DNA of 23,264 nt, taken from contig JBGZBP010000067.1 in assembly GCA_041844735.1 (NCBI GenBank), positions 1 through 23,264 on the forward strand. Direction: 5' to 3'. Origin of the DNA: CAJPNN01 sp041844735 (GTDB lineage: Bacteria > Bacillota > Clostridia > Peptostreptococcales > Anaerovoracaceae). Position 1 is the first letter of the stretch. Every line of letters starts with the position of its first letter. Shown here piece after piece: positions 1-7,943 of the stretch. A program made the position numbers and the translations under genes. Below the pieces are notes generated by a model. That model had not been told where the DNA came from, did not search any database, and was given only the letters and a program-made list of their open reading frames with translations.

Positions 1-3
1 ACT

Positions 4-330
4 ATGAAAAATTTGGATTTCAGCATTACACTAAACCAGCTTTTTGTAATTTTGCTGTGTTTGGCAGGTTTTGTGCTTTTAATTTTTTCCATAATTTTAA
101 TGGTTAAATTGATTAAGAGTGTGGATAAATTAAATAAAATTCTGGATGACAGTTCAACAATATCCGGAATTGCTGCTGAAGGCGCCGTCTTCGTAAAAAC
201 AACAGCTGTAGATTTATCCAATTCCGTAAAAGATTTAACGGATAAGGCAAAAAACAGCGGCAACCTATTTTCTTCGTTAAGTTCTATTATTGAACTTATA
301 TCTAAGTTGAAAAAGGTAATTAAAAAATAA
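4..330 (+). CDS. Small single-pass membrane protein of unknown function
   Basis: A 108-residue protein that I do not recognise. Residues about 13-37 form one strongly hydrophobic segment (FVILLCLAGFVLLIFSIILM), followed by a Lys/Asp-rich amphipathic stretch that could form a coiled coil (about 38-95) and a basic end, LKKVIKK. The shape resembles small membrane-anchored proteins of the DUF948/YtxG kind, with an N-terminal anchor and a helical cytoplasmic or surface tail, but that is only resemblance of layout. The start is 3 bases from the window edge, so its ribosome binding site and any upstream partner are outside view, and a longer upstream reading frame cannot be excluded. It precedes abrB in the same direction, but abrB has its own promoter. 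Function unknown. Confidence 0.7.
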   Translation: MKNLDFSITLNQLFVILLCLAGFVLLIFSIILMVKLIKSVDKLNKILDDSSTISGIAAEGAVFVKTTAVDLSNSVKDLTDKAKNSGNLFSSLSSIIELISKLKKVIKK

Positions 331-334
331 TATT

Positions 335-352
335 TTTGTTAAAGTTTGTTAA
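335..352 (+). repeat. Tandem TTTGTTAA direct repeat upstream of abrB
   Basis: The octamer TTTGTTAA occurs at 335-342 and again at 345-352, giving a 10-base period (one helical turn). It lies about 28 bases upstream of the abrB -35 box in very AT-rich DNA. It could be a regulator half-site pair or an UP-like element. Chance is also possible in such AT-rich sequence. Confidence 0.25.
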
Positions 353-379
353 TTTTAAATAAATTTTATGAATTTCTTA

Positions 380-407
380 TTGACATAAAGCTTTAAGGTG
401 GTAAAAT
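380..407 (+). promoter_or_regulatory. Sigma-A promoter of abrB
   Basis: A consensus -35 box TTGACA (380-385), a 16-base spacer and a -10 box TAAAAT (402-407). This predicts transcription from about 414 and a leader of roughly 65 bases before the abrB ATG at 479. It also argues that the reading frame opening at 398 is not translated from its first ATG, since that codon overlaps the promoter. Confidence 0.75.
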
Positions 408-478
408 ACTCTGTGATTTTACACCACATGGTTTCGAGTTTAATAATAAATTATATTATCACTTATGGGAGGTATTTT

Positions 479-718
479 ATGAAAGCAACAGGAATTGTAA
501 GAAAAGTAGATGAGTTGGGACGTATTGTGTTACCCGTGGAATTAAGAAGAACTTTAGATATAAACATTAAGGATCCGATTGAAATTTATGTCGATGGTGA
601 ATTCATTTTGCTTAAAAAATATGAACCTGCATGCATCTTCTGTGGTAATGCAAAGGATGTTAAAAATCTTCACGGCAAAAATATTTGCTCTGAATGTGTA
701 AAGGATCTTACAAAATAG
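479..718 (+). CDS. abrB: AbrB-family transition-state regulator
   Basis: A 79-residue DNA-binding protein. Residues 1-50 are the swapped-hairpin AbrB/SpoVT N-terminal domain, with the signature RKVDELGRIVLPVELRRTL, which in this family dimerises and binds AT-rich promoters to repress stationary-phase genes. The tail carries CIFCG and ICSEC, a CxxC...CxxC pattern usual in clostridial AbrB and suggestive of metal binding. The frame is open upstream to 398, but the start at 479 has a good GGGAGG ribosome binding site six bases upstream and gives the family's usual length and N-terminus (MKATGIVRKVDELG). It is monocistronic, with its own promoter and a strong terminator. AbrB proteins commonly autorepress; the AT-rich leader would suit that, but this is inference. 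Confidence 0.93.
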   Translation: MKATGIVRKVDELGRIVLPVELRRTLDINIKDPIEIYVDGEFILLKKYEPACIFCGNAKDVKNLHGKNICSECVKDLTK

Positions 719-746
719 TATCTGATAAAGCTGTTTAATATATTTC

Positions 747-785
747 AAAATAAAATCATGCACGATTAATGCATGATTTTATTTT
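747..785. terminator. Bidirectional terminator between abrB and nox
   Basis: A perfect 16-bp inverted repeat (747-762 with 770-785) and a 7-base loop. The arms begin with AAAATAAAAT and end with ATTTTATTTT, so each strand gives a stem followed by a T-rich tract. It sits between convergent abrB (plus) and nox (minus), so one hairpin serves both. Confidence 0.9.
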
Positions 786-811
786 ATTATTAATATTTTA
801 CTCTACCTGTG

Positions 812-2149
812 CTATTTGGCTGTAATTGCTGCCATCGTCATATAGTTGTATGGCTGATTGAAGTGAGGCAGGAAGAATATATCGGTAAGTGCAAGTTTAT
901 CTACAGTCACCTTTTCCTGTATCGCCAAAGAGAACATGTGAATTCCCATGGATACATCCCATGTGGAAGCCATCTGTGCTCCTACAATAACTCTCGTTTT
1001 TTTATCATAAACTATTCTGATTTTGACATTAGGATTTTCAGTTTCAATAAACGCAGGTTTTTGTGTATCTTCAAAATCACTGTATCCTACATCCATGCCC
1101 AACTTTTCCGCCTTTGCCACAGTAATTCCTGTAGATACCATTTTTAAATCATATATATTAATTCCGTTTGACCCCTGCACACCTATCGTTTCAATAGCTG
1201 TCCCTGCCGCATTATGTGCAGCTACGATACCGCTTCTAACAGCGTTTGTAGCAAGTGCAATGTAGTTTTTATCATCTATTGAATTATCAAACACAGTTGC
1301 ACAGTCGCCGATAGCAAATACATCCTTTATGCTGGTTTGCTGGTTTCTGTCAATAACATACGAACCGTTTTTAAAAGTTGAAAGTACTCCTTTTCCCAAT
1401 GTGTTATTCGGTCTGAAGCCTATTGAAAGCACTACCATATCCGCAGGATACTCTCCCTTATCTGTCACTATTGAAGAAACTTTTCCTCCATTGCCTTTTA
1501 TCTCCGTTACTGTTTCACCGAATGCAAGCTTGATTCCATGTTTTGAAAGATTTTCATTCATCATTTCCGTAAACGGTTTATCATAATAGCTTGGCAGGCA
1601 GGTTTCAGCCACATCAATCATTGTTACATTTTTACCATGTCTTTCAAATGCTTCTGCAAGCTCCACACCTATATATCCTGCACCTACAACGACCACATTC
1701 CTAATCTGCTGTACAGCAAGTTTATCGATGACTTCCTGTGCATCCTGATATAACTTAACCTGCTGAACATTTTCCAAATCTTTACCAGGTATGTCAGGAA
1801 TAATAGGTATAGAACCTGTTGCAAGTATCAGCTTATCATAGGTTTCTGAAACTTTACTTCCATCCTTAAGTGTTGCATAAACCCTTTTGTTAGTGAAATC
1901 AATGGATGTTACTTCACTTTCCATATTCACCTTGGCACCTTTAGCCTCGAGCTTCTCCTTATTTGAATAAAATAAAAGGTCCGGTCTGTGAATCTGGTTA
2001 CCTATCCATAACGCCATACCACATCCCAAAAAACTTATATTGGAATTTTTATCAAAAACCACTACTTCATTTTGCGGATAATTATCCAGAATCGTATTAA
2101 TTGCAGCAGTACCTGCATGATTAGCTCCTACAACTACTATTTTACTCAT
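812..2149 (-). CDS. nox: FAD-dependent NADH oxidase (Nox family)
   Basis: A 445-residue pyridine nucleotide-disulfide oxidoreductase. The N-terminal FAD site is KIVVVGANHAGTAA; the single redox cysteine lies in SFLGCGMALW, as in NADH oxidase/peroxidase enzymes that use a Cys-sulfenic acid; the NADH site is VVVGAGYIGVELAEAF near residue 155; the second FAD motif is AIGDCATV near 285; the rest is the dimerisation domain. The expected reaction is NADH plus O2 to NAD+ and water, protecting an anaerobe from oxygen and balancing redox. Peroxidase or CoA-disulfide reductase activity cannot be ruled out from sequence alone. I chose ATG at 2149 because GGAGGAG sits 7-13 bases upstream; the in-frame GTG at 2164 overlaps that site. 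It is a single gene with its own promoter and a Rex-like operator upstream. Confidence 0.92.
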   Translation of the reverse strand: MSKIVVVGANHAGTAAINTILDNYPQNEVVVFDKNSNISFLGCGMALWIGNQIHRPDLLFYSNKEKLEAKGAKVNMESEVTSIDFTNKRVYATLKDGSKVSETYDKLILATGSIPIIPDIPGKDLENVQQVKLYQDAQEVIDKLAVQQIRNVVVVGAGYIGVELAEAFERHGKNVTMIDVAETCLPSYYDKPFTEMMNENLSKHGIKLAFGETVTEIKGNGGKVSSIVTDKGEYPADMVVLSIGFRPNNTLGKGVLSTFKNGSYVIDRNQQTSIKDVFAIGDCATVFDNSIDDKNYIALATNAVRSGIVAAHNAAGTAIETIGVQGSNGINIYDLKMVSTGITVAKAEKLGMDVGYSDFEDTQKPAFIETENPNVKIRIVYDKKTRVIVGAQMASTWDVSMGIHMFSLAIQEKVTVDKLALTDIFFLPHFNQPYNYMTMAAITAK

Positions 2150-2166
2150 TATTCTCTCCTCCACAT

Positions 2167-2184
2167 TAGTTAAATTTGTAACAA
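2167..2184. promoter_or_regulatory. Candidate Rex (NADH-sensing repressor) operator before nox
   Basis: The 18 bases TAGTTAAATTTGTAACAA match the clostridial Rex consensus TTGTTAA-N4-TTAACAA at 12 of 14 defined positions. The site ends 17 bases before the nox ATG, just upstream of the ribosome binding site. Rex represses when NADH is low and releases when NADH/NAD+ rises, and NADH-oxidising genes are typical targets. The motif match is seen; binding is inferred. Confidence 0.5.
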
Positions 2185-2221
2185 TTATTTTTATAAATCA
2201 GTTAGCTTTATATTACCCGTT

Positions 2222-2249
2222 ATAATAAACTTTAAATCATCCTTTACAA
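2222..2249 (-). promoter_or_regulatory. Probable nox promoter
   Basis: On the minus strand, -35 TTGTAA (2249-2244), a 16-base spacer and -10 TATTAT (2227-2222). It is a moderate match. It would start the transcript near 2215, placing the Rex-like site about 30-50 bases downstream of the start, a roadblock position. Other AT-rich hexamers nearby could serve instead. Confidence 0.35.
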
Positions 2250-2318
2250 AAAGTTTACACTTATCTCCGGTAAGTTTTTTTGATGAAATATAAGCTTCTA
2301 AAGCATAAAAAACTGAAA

Positions 2319-2360
2319 GAAAATACCCGTCTATCGAATTTTCGATTTACGGATATTTTC
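2319..2360 (-). terminator. Terminator of the phoH-ppdK operon
   Basis: Read on the minus strand just after the ppdK stop, GAAAATATCCGT...ATCGAA pairs with TTCGAT...ACGGGTATTTTC as a long stem with one small internal mismatch and a tiny loop. It is followed by TTTCAGTTTTTT, an interrupted T-tract. It isolates ppdK from nox. Confidence 0.75.
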
Positions 2361-2373
2361 AATTAAAACATCA

Positions 2374-5004
2374 TTATTTATTTTTTATGGCAGCCTGTGC
2401 AGCAGCTAATCTTGCAATAGGCACCCTGAAAGGTGAACATGAAACATAGTCCAGTCCTATATCGTGACAAAATTCTACTGATGACGGATCCCCTCCGTGT
2501 TCGCCGCATATTCCGAGCTTAATGTCTTTTCTTCCTTCCCTGCCTAAGGTTACAGCCATCTTGACAAGTTTTCCCACACCGTTCTGATCCAGTCTGGCAA
2601 ACGGATCGCTCTCATAAATCTGTTTTTCATAATACGATCCCAAAAATGCTCCCGCATCGTCTCTACTGAAACCGAAAGTCATCTGGGTCAAATCGTTGGT
2701 ACCGAATGAGAAGAACTCCGCTTCTTGTGCAATTTCGTCAGCTGTCAAAGCCGCTCTAGGTATTTCTATCATCGTACCCACTTTGTATTCCATTTTTATT
2801 CCTGATTTTTCTATTATAGGATCTGCAACTTCTTTGACTATATTTTTAACATACGCAAGTTCCTTAATTTCTCCAATCAAAGGAATCATAATTTCAGGAA
2901 TCATAGTCCATTCCGGATGTTTTTTCTGTACATTAAGTGCAGCCTCAATCACCGCTCTTGTCTGCATTTCAGCAATTTCAGGATATGAAACTGTCAATCT
3001 GCACCCTCTATGCCCCATCATAGGGTTAAACTCATGCAAGCCTGCAATTATTTGCTTCAGCTCATCTATATCAATTTTCATCTCCTTAGCCAAATCGGCT
3101 ATTTCATCTTCTTCCTTAGGTAGAAATTCATGTAAAGGAGGATCAAGGAAGCGTATAGTAACAGGGAATCCCTCCATAGCCTCATATATACCCTCAAAGT
3201 CCTCTCTTTGCATAGGAAGCAGTTTATCCAAAGCGGCTTTTCTCTGCTCCGGTGTACTTGAAACTATCATTTCTCTCATGGCTCCTATTCTCGCAGCATC
3301 AAAGAACATGTGCTCCGTTCTGCAAAGCCCGATCCCCTGTGCTCCGAACGTCATTGCCTGTTTAGCATCCTTAGGTGTATCCGCATTGGTTCTAACCTTT
3401 AACACTCTATATTTGTCCGCCCATCCCATAAGTCTTTCAAAATCTCCGGAAATAGCTGCAGGAACCGTCTTTATCGCTTCACCGTAAATATTGCCTGTTG
3501 ATCCGTCCAATGATATATAGTCCCCTTCATGAAATTCTTTTCCTCCTAAAGTGAACACCTTGGCTTCCTCGTCAATTTTTATATCACCGCATCCTGATAC
3601 ACAGCATGTTCCCATTCCTCTCGCAACTACTGCCGCATGTGATGTCATGCCTCCTCTCACAGTCAAAATACCTTCGGAATAGTTCATTCCTTCAATATCC
3701 TCCGGAGAAGTCTCAAGTCTTACAAGAATGACTTTTGCTCCCTTAGTGGTTGCCATCTTTGTTGCATCTTCTGCCGTAAACACCACCTGTCCGCAAGCTG
3801 CTCCCGGAGATGCCGGAAGTGCCGACCCTATAGGTTTTGCCTGCTTTAGTGCCGCCTCATCAAACTGAGGATGAAGCAATGCATCCAGCTGTTTAGGATC
3901 TATCATGCATACGGCCTGTTCTTCGGTAATCTTACCCTCGTCTACCAAATCACATGCTATTTTCAATGCCGCCTTGGCAGTTCTTTTTCCATTCCTTGTC
4001 TGCAACATATAAAGCTTTCCCTCTTCTATAGTAAACTCCATATCCTGCATATCTTTGTAATGATCCTCAAGCTTATAAACTATATCGTGAAACTGCTTAT
4101 ATACTTCCGGATTCGTGTCCTTTAATTGATCAATAGTCTGAGGCGTCCTAACTCCTGCTACTACGTCCTCACCTTGTGCATTCATTAAATATTCGCCATA
4201 CAGCTTAGGTTCTCCTGTTGATGGATTTCTTGAAAATGCGACACCTGTGCCGGATGTATTTCCCATGTTACCGAACACCATCGACTGAACATTAACTGCA
4301 GTTCCCCAGGATGAAGGTATATCATTCATTCTTCTGTAATAAATTGCTCTAGGGTTGTCCCATGAGCGGAAGACTGCCTGGATGGCACCCATCAGCTGGT
4401 CTACCGGCTCTGCCGGAAAATCTGAACCTACCTTGTTTTTGTATTCCGCCTTAAACAACATTGCCAATTCCTTAAGATCATCTGCCTCCAGCTCTGTATC
4501 AAGTTGAACGCCTTTTTTCTCTTTCATTTCATCAATCAGTTTCTCAAAATATGATTTACCCACTTCCATTACTACATCCGAATACATTTGAATGAATCTG
4601 CGGTATGAATCATATGCAAACCTCGGGTTACCTGTTTTCTTGGCAAAACTTTCTACTACTTCATCATTGAGTCCAAGATTTAATATTGTATCCATCATTC
4701 CCGGCATTGAAGCACGTGCTCCCGACCTTACCGAAACTAAAAGAGGATTTTCCTTATCTCCAAATTTCTTTCCCGAAATTTTTTCAAGTTCCTTAACATA
4801 CTGCATAATCTCTTTTTTTATGCTTTCATTAATCTTCTTATTATCCTTATAGTACTGAGTACATGCTTCTGTTGTAATTGTAAAACCCTGAGGTACAGGC
4901 ATACCAAGACCGGTCATTTCTGCCAAATTTGCGCCTTTTCCTCCCAACAAATCTCTCATTTTTCCATTACCCTCACTAAAAAGGTATACAAATTTTTGAG
5001 TCAT
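2374..5004 (-). CDS. ppdK: Pyruvate, phosphate dikinase
   Basis: An 876-residue enzyme interconverting pyruvate + ATP + Pi with phosphoenolpyruvate + AMP + PPi, in the cytoplasm. The N-terminal ATP-grasp domain starts LLGGKGANLAEMTGLGMP; the swivelling phosphohistidine domain carries GGMTSHAAVVARGMGT (His near residue 455), preceded by the family's conserved Thr; the C-terminal PEP-binding TIM barrel includes GFSRDDAGAFLGSYY and the catalytic-Cys motif GICGEHGGDPSSVEF. Length fits the 870-880 residues usual for bacterial enzymes. The ATG at 5004 is preferred over the one at 5010 because GGAGG lies eight bases before the former and only two before the latter. It is the last gene of its operon, 98 bases after glyS. 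In anaerobes it commonly works with PPi in glycolysis or supports gluconeogenesis. Confidence 0.96.
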   Translation of the reverse strand: MTQKFVYLFSEGNGKMRDLLGGKGANLAEMTGLGMPVPQGFTITTEACTQYYKDNKKINESIKKEIMQYVKELEKISGKKFGDKENPLLVSVRSGARASMPGMMDTILNLGLNDEVVESFAKKTGNPRFAYDSYRRFIQMYSDVVMEVGKSYFEKLIDEMKEKKGVQLDTELEADDLKELAMLFKAEYKNKVGSDFPAEPVDQLMGAIQAVFRSWDNPRAIYYRRMNDIPSSWGTAVNVQSMVFGNMGNTSGTGVAFSRNPSTGEPKLYGEYLMNAQGEDVVAGVRTPQTIDQLKDTNPEVYKQFHDIVYKLEDHYKDMQDMEFTIEEGKLYMLQTRNGKRTAKAALKIACDLVDEGKITEEQAVCMIDPKQLDALLHPQFDEAALKQAKPIGSALPASPGAACGQVVFTAEDATKMATTKGAKVILVRLETSPEDIEGMNYSEGILTVRGGMTSHAAVVARGMGTCCVSGCGDIKIDEEAKVFTLGGKEFHEGDYISLDGSTGNIYGEAIKTVPAAISGDFERLMGWADKYRVLKVRTNADTPKDAKQAMTFGAQGIGLCRTEHMFFDAARIGAMREMIVSSTPEQRKAALDKLLPMQREDFEGIYEAMEGFPVTIRFLDPPLHEFLPKEEDEIADLAKEMKIDIDELKQIIAGLHEFNPMMGHRGCRLTVSYPEIAEMQTRAVIEAALNVQKKHPEWTMIPEIMIPLIGEIKELAYVKNIVKEVADPIIEKSGIKMEYKVGTMIEIPRAALTADEIAQEAEFFSFGTNDLTQMTFGFSRDDAGAFLGSYYEKQIYESDPFARLDQNGVGKLVKMAVTLGREGRKDIKLGICGEHGGDPSSVEFCHDIGLDYVSCSPFRVPIARLAAAQAAIKNK

Positions 5005-5023
5005 ATCCATATCCTCCGTTAAA

Positions 5024-5039
5024 TTAAGTAATTGCTTAA
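5024..5039. promoter_or_regulatory. Palindrome directly upstream of the ppdK ribosome binding site
   Basis: TTAAG-N6-CTTAA (TTAAGTAATTGCTTAA) is a hyphenated palindrome seven bases upstream of the GGAGG of ppdK. It looks like an operator, but I match it to no known regulator, and no strong promoter is visible in the 98-base glyS-ppdK gap. Confidence 0.25.
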
Positions 5040-5069
5040 GTTTGAAAGCTTTTAATATCTATAAGCCAA

Positions 5070-5091
5070 GCGACAGGTCTCTACCTGCCGC
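5070..5091 (-). terminator. Hairpin between glyS and ppdK, possibly a partial terminator
   Basis: On the minus strand GCGGCAGGT pairs with ACCTGTCGC (nine pairs, one G-U) around an AGAG loop, 11 bases after the glyS stop. The following bases, TTGGCTTATAG, are not a proper T-tract, so it may attenuate, or mark a processing or mRNA-stability site, rather than fully terminate. Confidence 0.5.
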
Positions 5092-5102
5092 ATTTTCGTA
5101 AC

Positions 5103-6506
5103 CTAAAAATATAATTTTTCCTCAATATATGATTTTAGTTCGGAAATCGGAATTCTAATCTGCTCCATTGTATCTCTGTCTCTCAACGTTACCGCATTAT
5201 CCTCTAAAGTATCGAAGTCTACAGTTATACAGTACGGTGTTCCTATTTCGTCTTCTCTCCTATATCTTTTTCCTATGCTCCCTGCTGCATCATAATCCAC
5301 CATGAAATATTTTGAAAGCTCTGCGTGGATAGCAAGCGCCTCCTCAGAAAGTTTTTTCGTAAGAGGCAAAACAGCTGCCTTGAAAGGTGCTAATGCCGGA
5401 TGAAATCTCAAAACGGTTCTGACATCCTCTTTTCCGTTAGCATCCGTCAAAATTTCCTCATCATAAGCTTCGCATAAAAATGCCAGCGTTACTCTGTCCG
5501 CACCCAATGACGGCTCAATACAATACGGAACATACTTTTCATTGGTTTCCGGATCATGGTAGTTCATCTCTTCTCCCGAATGCTCTATATGCTGTTTCAA
5601 GTCAAAATCGGTTCTGTCAGCAATTCCCCAAAGTTCTCCCCATCCAAACGGAAACATAAACTCAATATCAGTAGTAGCGTTACTGTAATGGGACAACTCC
5701 TCAGGGTCATGATCCCTCAGTTTAATGTGCTCCGGATCCATACCCAGAGACTTTAGCCAATTTACACAGTATTCTTTCCAATACAGGAACCATTCCATAT
5801 CTGTTCCCGGTTTACAAAAAAACTCAAGCTCCATTTGTTCAAATTCTCTTGTTCTAAATGTAAAATTCCCCGGTGTTATCTCATTTCTGAATGATTTACC
5901 TATCTGAGCGATTCCGAAAGGAATCTTTTTTCTTGATGTTCTTGCAACATTCTTGAAATTAACAAATATTCCCTGTGCAGTTTCAGGTCTCAAATAAATC
6001 TCAGACTTTGAGTCTTCTGTAACACCTTGGAATGTTTTAAACATCAGATTGAACTGTCTGATTGATGTAAAATCGGTTTTACCGCAGTCCGGGCAGACTA
6101 TGCCTTCATCTTCTATATATTTTTCCAACTTCTCATTAGACCATCCGTCTACTGTAGTCTCTATGCCCTCTTTTTCTTTAATATAAGATTCAATTAAGTT
6201 ATCTGCTCTGAATCTTGATTTACATGCCTTACAGTCGATTAAAGGATCCGCAAAACCGCCAACATGCCCTGATGCTACCCATGCCTTTGGATTCATTAGA
6301 ATAGCGGCGTCAAGCCCTACATTGTATGGCGACTCCTGAACAAATTTTCTCCACCATGCCTTTTTGACATTGTTTTTAAGTTCAACCCCTATCGGTCCAT
6401 AATCCCAAGTATTTGCTAATCCTCCATATATCTCAGATCCCGGATATACAAATCCTCTGGTCTTCGCCAATGCCACTATCTTGTCCATAGACACGTTTTT
6501 ACTCAT
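5103..6506 (-). CDS. glyS: Glycyl-tRNA synthetase, alpha2 type
   Basis: A 467-residue class II synthetase that charges tRNA-Gly; this is the single-chain homodimeric type (also called glyQS), not the two-subunit GlyQ/GlyS type. Visible parts are the N-terminal GFVYPGSEIYGG; substrate-loop motifs NPKAWVASGHVGGFADPL; a cysteine pair set CKAC...CPDCG; motif 2 FRNEITPGNFTFRTREFEQ; motif 3 GADRVTLAFL; and a C-terminal anticodon-binding domain (about 360-467). Length is normal. The start at 6506 has a modest AGGGG about 11 bases upstream. It lies 27 bases downstream of the DUF4342 gene in the phoH-ppdK operon; I see no T-box leader in front of it. Confidence 0.95.
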   Translation of the reverse strand: MSKNVSMDKIVALAKTRGFVYPGSEIYGGLANTWDYGPIGVELKNNVKKAWWRKFVQESPYNVGLDAAILMNPKAWVASGHVGGFADPLIDCKACKSRFRADNLIESYIKEKEGIETTVDGWSNEKLEKYIEDEGIVCPDCGKTDFTSIRQFNLMFKTFQGVTEDSKSEIYLRPETAQGIFVNFKNVARTSRKKIPFGIAQIGKSFRNEITPGNFTFRTREFEQMELEFFCKPGTDMEWFLYWKEYCVNWLKSLGMDPEHIKLRDHDPEELSHYSNATTDIEFMFPFGWGELWGIADRTDFDLKQHIEHSGEEMNYHDPETNEKYVPYCIEPSLGADRVTLAFLCEAYDEEILTDANGKEDVRTVLRFHPALAPFKAAVLPLTKKLSEEALAIHAELSKYFMVDYDAAGSIGKRYRREDEIGTPYCITVDFDTLEDNAVTLRDRDTMEQIRIPISELKSYIEEKLYF

Positions 6507-6533
6507 CTTTGTGTATTCCCCTTTGCTCTTAAT

Positions 6534-7178
6534 TTATTTGTTATCTTCTACTTCTTCTGTTGTATCATTTTTATCTTCCGTTACTTCAAAGTCGTCAGAC
6601 ATTACCGTCTCATCATTATATACGAACTCCATATCTTCATTGTCATCTCTTGATCTGGTTGCCTTGGTCCATACATCCTGAGCTTTGTCGACTACGGTAT
6701 TAATCACCTCAGACCCTTTTTCCTTTACTTCATCGGCAATAACGGCACCTTTTTCCACTACATCTCCTATAGTTTCATTCGCTCTTGCACTTATGTCCAA
6801 AATCTCTCCGTTTTTCTTAACTACCTCTATAACGCATTTCGTACCGAATGCGGTTATAATTCCCGCAACCGCGGCTACCGGAGCTAACACCGTACCCACT
6901 ATCCCCACATTTACAGGAATATTCATTACGGTCTCACCATTTTTCTTAATTAAAATTTTTGAGACATTACCGCTCTTGATAACCTCTTTAAGTTTTTTCA
7001 GAACAGTTTTGGAACGTCTTCCTACAGTGCCCTCTTCAGATGCCACGAAATTTTCTTCTATAAATATTATGGCATCCACTACATTGCCGTTTGATTGCTC
7101 AAGAGCTTCCTTGGCTTCCTTATAGCCGACACCTGTCCTATCCTTCACCAGTTCAATTTTTTCAAGAGTAATTTCCAT
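6534..7178 (-). CDS. UBA-like/DUF4342 protein with acidic tail
   Basis: A 214-residue protein of unknown function. Residues 1-45 (LVKDRTGVGYKEAKEALEQSNGNVVDAI) match the UBA/TS-N fold best known at the start of elongation factor Ts. Residues about 60-150 fit DUF4342, with the basic VLKKLKEVIKSG, a Gly/Val/Ala-rich hydrophobic stretch (VGIVGTVLAPVAAVAGIITAFG) that may be buried or membrane-contacting, and KKNGEILDI. The last 40 residues are strongly acidic (DDNEDMEF...DKNDTTEEVEDNK). The ATG at 7178 has AGGAGA seven bases upstream, located in the last codons of recO; the in-frame codon at 7196 lies inside recO and lacks a site. It is translationally linked to recO (four bases apart). A nascent-chain or envelope role is conceivable; nothing in the sequence settles it. 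Confidence 0.8.
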   Translation of the reverse strand: MEITLEKIELVKDRTGVGYKEAKEALEQSNGNVVDAIIFIEENFVASEEGTVGRRSKTVLKKLKEVIKSGNVSKILIKKNGETVMNIPVNVGIVGTVLAPVAAVAGIITAFGTKCVIEVVKKNGEILDISARANETIGDVVEKGAVIADEVKEKGSEVINTVVDKAQDVWTKATRSRDDNEDMEFVYNDETVMSDDFEVTEDKNDTTEEVEDNK

Positions 7179-7182
7179 AATG

Positions 7183-7941
7183 CTATCTCCTTTCAACTAT
7201 CCAGAGATTCTCACTTTTCATACTGTCAATCTCCAGATGATAAGAGCAATATTTCTTTAAAATGTCAAAAATATATTCCTCCGGCTCACTCTTAATGCTG
7301 AGTTTCGCCATCACCTGCAAAGGATTTTGCAGAATATATTTTATAATGTTAATGATATCAAAATTTATATCATAAATCAATGTGTCACCGTGATTATTTG
7401 AACTATTACAATTCTCGCATATGATACCGCCACTTTTAATTAAAAAAAGCCATTTGTCGCTTTTTTTGCACCCACACTGTACACACTCCGATATCACAGG
7501 TGCTACACCGCTTTTTTGCAGGGTTTTAATCATATATCCTATCAAAAGAGACCTGTAATTCTTTTCTCGTCTCTCAAGCATAGTGAGATAATCAACCAGC
7601 AAATTAAATTGTTCAATGCACGGTTCTCCATCCTGCAACATTTTATCCGTAAATTCCAGTGCATATGCCCCGCATGCATATTTATCTATGTCTTCACTTA
7701 TCTTAAAGAAATTCTTTTTTGAATCAAATCCGTTAACATAGCAGCTGTTTCTACTCTTAAAAATATGATATGTCCCGTAGCTGAACGGTCTTGCTGCCAT
7801 GCTTCCTTTCTTCTTTCCTTTTTCGGGCAAAGTTGTACTGCATGAGAGCTTTCCATATCCCTTGGTGAAAAGTGTCAGCAAACGTGTGTTGTTGTAGACA
7901 TCTGTCTTTTTCAATACTATGCCTTCAGTTTCGCACAACAT
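7183..7941 (-). CDS. recO: DNA repair protein RecO
   Basis: A 252-residue recombination mediator that, with RecR and RecF, loads RecA on SSB-coated gaps. The N-terminal OB fold begins with the family's ETEGIVLKKTDVYNNTRLLTLFTKGYG; the middle is the helical domain; a zinc site is visible as CVQCGCKK...IICENC near residues 152-180. Length is normal (240-260). The start at 7941 lies three bases after the era stop, with its ribosome binding site inside era, as is common for this pair in Firmicutes. Confidence 0.92.
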   Translation of the reverse strand: MLCETEGIVLKKTDVYNNTRLLTLFTKGYGKLSCSTTLPEKGKKKGSMAARPFSYGTYHIFKSRNSCYVNGFDSKKNFFKISEDIDKYACGAYALEFTDKMLQDGEPCIEQFNLLVDYLTMLERREKNYRSLLIGYMIKTLQKSGVAPVISECVQCGCKKSDKWLFLIKSGGIICENCNSSNNHGDTLIYDINFDIINIIKYILQNPLQVMAKLSIKSEPEEYIFDILKKYCSYHLEIDSMKSENLWIVERR

Positions 7942-7943
7942 AA

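Noticed and set aside
398..478. Extended N-terminus of the abrB frame
   Set aside because: The first ATG overlaps the -10 box, and the internal ATG at 479 has a strong site and the conserved AbrB beginning.
2696..3487. 263-codon plus-strand frame inside ppdK
   Set aside because: It is an antisense shadow of a fully conserved ppdK; Ser/Ile/Ala-rich, with no ribosome binding site and no family likeness.
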